Shown here in pieces: positions 44,502 through 48,292 of a stretch of DNA of 48,292 nucleotides; position 1 is the stretch's first letter; each line of letters starts with the position of its first letter. Under the pieces are notes generated by a model. That model had not been told where the DNA came from. It searched no databases and saw only the letters and a list, made by a program, of their open reading frames with translations. The DNA lies in the NCBI GenBank assembly GCA_937891465.1, contig CALAHF010000212.1, forward strand, positions 1 through 48,292. Reading direction: 5' to 3'. A program made the position numbers and the translations under genes. The DNA is from an uncultured Verrucomicrobiales bacterium. Its GTDB lineage: Bacteria; Verrucomicrobiota; Verrucomicrobiia; Verrucomicrobiales; DEV007.

Positions 44502-47500
44502 ATGAAGAAGACTGAATTTTTTGGAAAAATAGCATTCATTGCGGCAATCGCCCTGCCCGTTGCAGGCCTGCTGATTGCGCAACAGAAGAAGGATGGCGAC
44601 GCCAAGCCAAATGAGACGACACCGATTGAGGTTCAGCGAACTGGCGAGCGACCCACCTACAAGCAGCCCACTGCGGTTGTTCCTAAGGAGACTACGCTAC
44701 CGCTCGAAGTGGAGAAGGGTGAAAAAATCGTTTTTATCGGCAACAGTCTCGCCGAGCGGATGACCCACTACGGGCATTTTGAATCGCTGATGTATCAGGC
44801 GATGCCGGAAAAAAATATCACGTTCCGGAACATGGGATTTCCCGGGCACACCCCGGCTTTTCGTCCGGAAGCGGGCCAGCCTGATCCGTGGGCCATCCCC
44901 GACGGCAAAACATTTCATCCAGAAATCAATGCTCACTACGGCAAAGGTCACTATCCAAAGCCCGATGAGTGGCTCACAATTCTGGAGGCCGATACGATCG
45001 TCGCATTCTTTGGTTTCAACGAGTCGTTCGATGGAATGGAAGGCTTGGAGAATTTCAAAAACGAGTTGAGCACATTTGTCGATCACACGCTGAAGACCGC
45101 CTACAACGGCGAATCCTCTCCGAATCTCGTTTTGGTAACGCCAATTGCAGCCGAGTCTCGCAAAGGCTTTGAACTCCCTGACCTTGTCGAACGTAGCGAA
45201 ATTCTCGCAGCCTACGCGGCTGTTGTGACGGAAGTCGCAGCTGAGAAAAAAGTGGGCGTTGTCGATCTGTTTAAACCGTCACTCGATCTATTCGTCAAGA
45301 CGGCAACGACTGAAAATCCATCAACAATCAACGGGGTTCACCTCAATGACGCGGGCTACAAAAAAATCGCGCCAATGCTTTACGAAGGCCTCTTCGGTAC
45401 CGCAAAGCTTGATTCAAAAATGGACACCGCGCTTCTTCGTAAAGCGATTTACGACAAGTCGTGGTTCTGGCGGAATGACTACCGCATGCTGAACGGCGTT
45501 CACGCTTATGGTCAGCGCTGGAATCCTTACGGCAATTTCAACTACCCTGAGGAAATCGAAAAAATTCGCGAGATGACGGATCTTCGCGACGAGAACATTT
45601 GGAAGATTGCTCAAGGAAAATCCGACACGCTGAAAGTGGATGATGCCGGCACTCGTCCCCTCACCCCGGTGACAACCAACTACACGCAAAGCGAAAAAAA
45701 CGGCAGCCCTGATTTCCTTTTGGAAGAAGAGGCACTGAAAAAATTCACCCTTCCCGAAGGCTACGAAGTTTCTGTTTTTGCGACCGAGCAGGAATTTCCA
45801 AATCTTGGAAACCCAGTTCAAATGCGTTTTGATAACAAAGGACGCCTTTGGGTTTCCACCGTTCCAAGTTACCCGCACTACAAGCCGGGTGGACCAATGC
45901 CAGCTGACAAGTTGCTCATTTATGAAGACACTGATGATGACGGCCGAGCAGATAAAGAGACTATTTTCGCAGACGATCTTCACATCCCGATCGGTTTCGA
46001 TTTCGCACCTGAAGGCGTTTACATTTCGGAAGAGCCGTTCCTGACTCTTCATAAAGATACCGACGGTGATGGACGCTCTGACTCGAAAGAATACATCCTC
46101 GACGGATTTGATCCGCATGACACCCACCACGCGATTTCTGCGTTTGATACCGACCACGGCGGTGGCCTTTGGATGTGCGAAGGACGCTTCCTCCACTCAC
46201 AGGTTGAAACTCCATGGGGGCCGCAGCGTATGGCTGACGGTGGCGCGTGGCGCTTCGATCCAAGTTCATGGAAAGTTGAACGAGCGTTTCAATCCGACGT
46301 TTCCAATCCCTGGGCGGTCACTCACGACGAATACGGTCAGAATTTCCTGAACGATGCTTCCGGTGGAGCCCATTATTGGATGCTTCCACTCTCGATGAAG
46401 GTTCCACACGCACATGAAATCGCGAAGGTTGAAAAATTCAATTTCGAACACCACACCCGCCCGTCTTCCGGTGGAGAATTCCTCTACTCAAGCCACTTCC
46501 CTGATGACGTACAGGGCGACTATCTTTACACCAACTCGATCGGTTTCCTCGGTATCAAACAGTATAAAACCTTCGAAGAAAAAATAGCGATCAAAGGAAA
46601 ATGGCGTCAGGATTTGATTCAGTCCAGCGACGGAAACTTCCGTCCGTGCGATCTCGAACTCGGGCCCGACGGCGCGTTGTATTTCATCGATTGGCACAAC
46701 ACATTGATCGGTCACATGCAGCATTCTGCTCGCGATCCATTGCGCAACAGCACATACGGCCGCATCTACCGAATCACCGCAACCGGACGTGATTTGGTTG
46801 ATCCTCCAAAATTGATGGAGCCGATTTGGCGACGCTCTTTGAAAACACGAAGCTTCCCGAGATCAATGCCCGGAGGTGGAGTCACCGTGAGCTTCGCAAA
46901 CGTGATGCCGAAAAAGTGATCGCTGCTGCGCACGAATTTGGATCCAAAAATGCAGACGACGAGCGCCTTGTTTTGGAGGCGCTCTGGGCGACTTGGGGAC
47001 ACCAGCAGCCTTCACCAACATTGATTTCCCAAGCTCTGAAAGCAGAAGATCATCGGGTTCGATCCGGAGCACTTCGTGTCGTTCGTCACTCCCTGGGTCT
47101 GCTGGAAAACCCAGCTCAGTTTCTTATGACTGCAGCCGTTGACGAAAATCCCCGTCCACGCCTCGAAGCCCTCGCTGCAGCAACGTGGCTTGGTGGAAAA
47201 GACGGTGCGGAGATTCTTCTTACCGTGGCAAATCAACCAACCGATCCATGGATTCGCGTGGCGCTCAACAGCAGCATTTTAAAACTAAAATCCGACGTCG
47301 ATGCCCTGCTTGCTACCGGTAAATTCAAGGACACACAGGATCTCGATAAGCTGCTTGCATCCAAACTTCTCGGTGCGGCAATCCGGAAAGAAGTCATTAC
47401 AAAAGCTGCGAAAGCAAAAACGAAAGGTCGCGAAGGCAAAGTCTTCAAAGCTCAGTATGAGTTGGGTGAAAAAGTATTTCACCGCGAGGCGAGCTGCGTG

Positions 47501-47878
47501 ACCTGCCACCAGGAAACCGGAATGGGAATGCAACAGCCCATCGCGATTTATCCTCCAATTGTTGATACCGAATGGATCAACGGTGACAAAGAACGTCTCA
47601 TCAAACTCGCGATGCATGGCATTCACGGAAAGCTGGAACTGAAGGGAATTACCTACGATCCCGCGAAAGGCGTGCCGCCAATGAGTGCAGTTGGAGCCAT
47701 CTTATCTGATGCCGAACTCGCAGCAGTTCTCACCTACGCTCGTCATAGCTGGGGAAACAACAGCGGTGCGATCACAGTCGAAGAAGTTGGTGAAGTCCGC
47801 ACAGCAACCAAAGGTCGCGCCATTTTCTACACGCCAGAAGAGCTGCTCAAAGAGCATCCGATGAAAGAGAAGGAGTAA
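44502..47878 (+). pseudogene. SGNH hydrolase plus beta-propeller plus HEAT plus cytochrome c protein, split by one frameshift
   Basis: The first frame (44502 to about 46820) has a signal-anchor helix (FIAAIALPVAGLLIAQ). An SGNH esterase domain follows, with IVFIGNSLAERM and the terminal GVHLNDAGY Asp/His-like pair. A PVC-type propeller comes next (LPEGYEVSVFATEQEFPN, LIYEDTDDDGRADKETIFAD, DTDGDGRSDSKEYILDGF). At about 46815-46826 the frame moves by one. The second frame continues as LATLFENTKLPEINARRWSH with HEAT-like repeats and one heme motif, CVTCH, before the stop at 47876. The usual family form is a single polypeptide of about 1100 residues. One missing base explains the break, so this may be an assembly artefact. 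Confidence 0.8.
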
Positions 47879-47892
47879 AATTCTCTACGAAA

Positions 47893-47990
47893 AAACAGTA
47901 TCTGCTCGACGAACGCACCCTGTTGCTTCGTGAAGGCATTTCGAACCAATAGGGTACGTTCGATAAACAGATAGGGTTGGTTCGAAAAGC
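47893..47990. repeat. Dispersed YAGGGT repeat, copy 6 (four units, mixed orientation)
   Basis: A short AACAGTATCTGCTC, as in copy 5, is followed by GAACGCACCCTGTTGCTTCG (reverse), CGAACCAATAGGGTACGTTC (forward) and AACAGATAGGGTTGGTTCG (forward). The reverse and first forward units can fold over about 14 bp with few mismatches. It lies between the propeller/cytochrome gene and the oxidoreductase gene. Confidence 0.78.
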
Positions 47991-48060
47991 GGTTTCCGAT
48001 GGCACACATCCGCTCGGGATTGGCTTCCCCTGATGGGGGTTTTGAATCACTGTTCTTTAC

Positions 48061-48292
48061 ATGAAACCAGATTCGAACTCGTCCCGCCGCCGCTTTCTGA
48101 AACACGGACTTGCCTCCACAACGGCGGCAGCCATTGGCTTTCCAGCTGTTGTGAAATGTGCCGAACCAAATTCGAAGCTTCAGGTCGCCTGTATTGGCGT
48201 CGGCGGAATGGGCGGTAACACGATGAAAAGCGTAGCAAGTCACTCGAATGTGGCGATTACCGGGCTTTGCGATGTTGAGAAAAAAACGCTCG
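48061..48292 (+). CDS. Tat-exported Gfo/Idh/MocA family oxidoreductase, N-terminus only
   Basis: From ATG 48061 a twin-arginine leader, SSRRRFLKHGLASTTAAAIG, is followed by KLQVACIGVGGMGGNTMKSV, the NAD(P)-binding GxGxxG turn of the family, and VAITGLCDVEKKTL. The window ends after 77 codons. Exported members of this family are typical of Planctomycetes and Verrucomicrobia and act on unknown sugars. Confidence 0.85.
   Translation, partial: MKPDSNSSRRRFLKHGLASTTAAAIGFPAVVKCAEPNSKLQVACIGVGGMGGNTMKSVASHSNVAITGLCDVEKKTL

Noticed and set aside
45414-46196. 260-codon open frame on the minus strand
   Set aside because: It is antisense to the propeller part of the 44502 gene; the composition is a shadow of DxDxDG repeats.
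41908-47990. Repeat copies 5 and 6 as a CRISPR array
   Set aside because: The units vary in sequence and orientation, the spacers are not of constant length and no cas gene is present.

Overview
The window looks like a chromosomal piece of a Verrucomicrobiota-type (PVC superphylum) bacterium of roughly even base composition. This is inferred from gene content: a formylglycine sulfatase, Tat-exported sugar isomerase/epimerase-like proteins, a Planctomycete/Verrucomicrobia-style SGNH plus beta-propeller plus cytochrome c protein, multi-heme CxxCH proteins, a prepilin-like mini-protein and a Gfo/Idh/MocA oxidoreductase with a Tat signal. No 16S or marker gene is present to fix the lineage.

Layout. 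1-15.6 kb is an exopolysaccharide/surface-glycan locus: methyltransferases, an O-antigen-ligase-like membrane protein, a Wzz/BY-kinase chain-length regulator, two GT2 glycosyltransferases, a deacetylase-like protein, YdcF and VanZ-like membrane proteins, a nucleotide-sugar dehydrogenase, a GT39-like transferase and a membrane-anchored EEP hydrolase coupled to a tiny prepilin-like protein. 15.86-16.44 kb is a scar zone with an IS21 istB tail, an IS3 transposase fragment and a decayed tRNA-Thr. 16.49-19.85 kb is a periplasmic redox cassette: a one-heme protein, a thioredoxin-fold protein with an in-frame TGA exactly at the active-site position, and a PQQ-type beta-propeller. 20.6-25.8 kb is sugar-acid catabolism: KDPG aldolase, KDG kinase, an HPS/KGPDC-family decarboxylase, a zinc-type dehydrogenase and a sugar isomerase. 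25.9-32.4 kb carries two serine penicilloyl-type hydrolases and a tightly coupled minus-strand operon (carboxypeptidase, beta-propeller, five-heme protein, isomerase-like protein). 32.7-40.9 kb mixes intact housekeeping genes (ribH, Nudix, sulfatase) with several genes broken by frameshifts. 41-48.3 kb carries tatD, rsmB, a long SGNH/propeller/cytochrome gene split by one frameshift, and the start of a Tat-exported oxidoreductase.

The most interesting signal is the candidate selenoprotein at 17850-18374. A UGA sits where thioredoxins have their first active-site cysteine (U-G-P-S), a hairpin follows directly with a G-U in the apical loop, and the reading frame continues for 112 codons to a thioredoxin-like cis-Pro. 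The competing explanation is a nonsense mutation, which must be taken seriously because at least five other genes here carry lesions. The second signal is a dispersed repeat family of about 22 bp, with a core YAGGGT inside GAAC...GTTC arms, present at six places in pairs or fours. One copy forms the coding start of a cytochrome gene.
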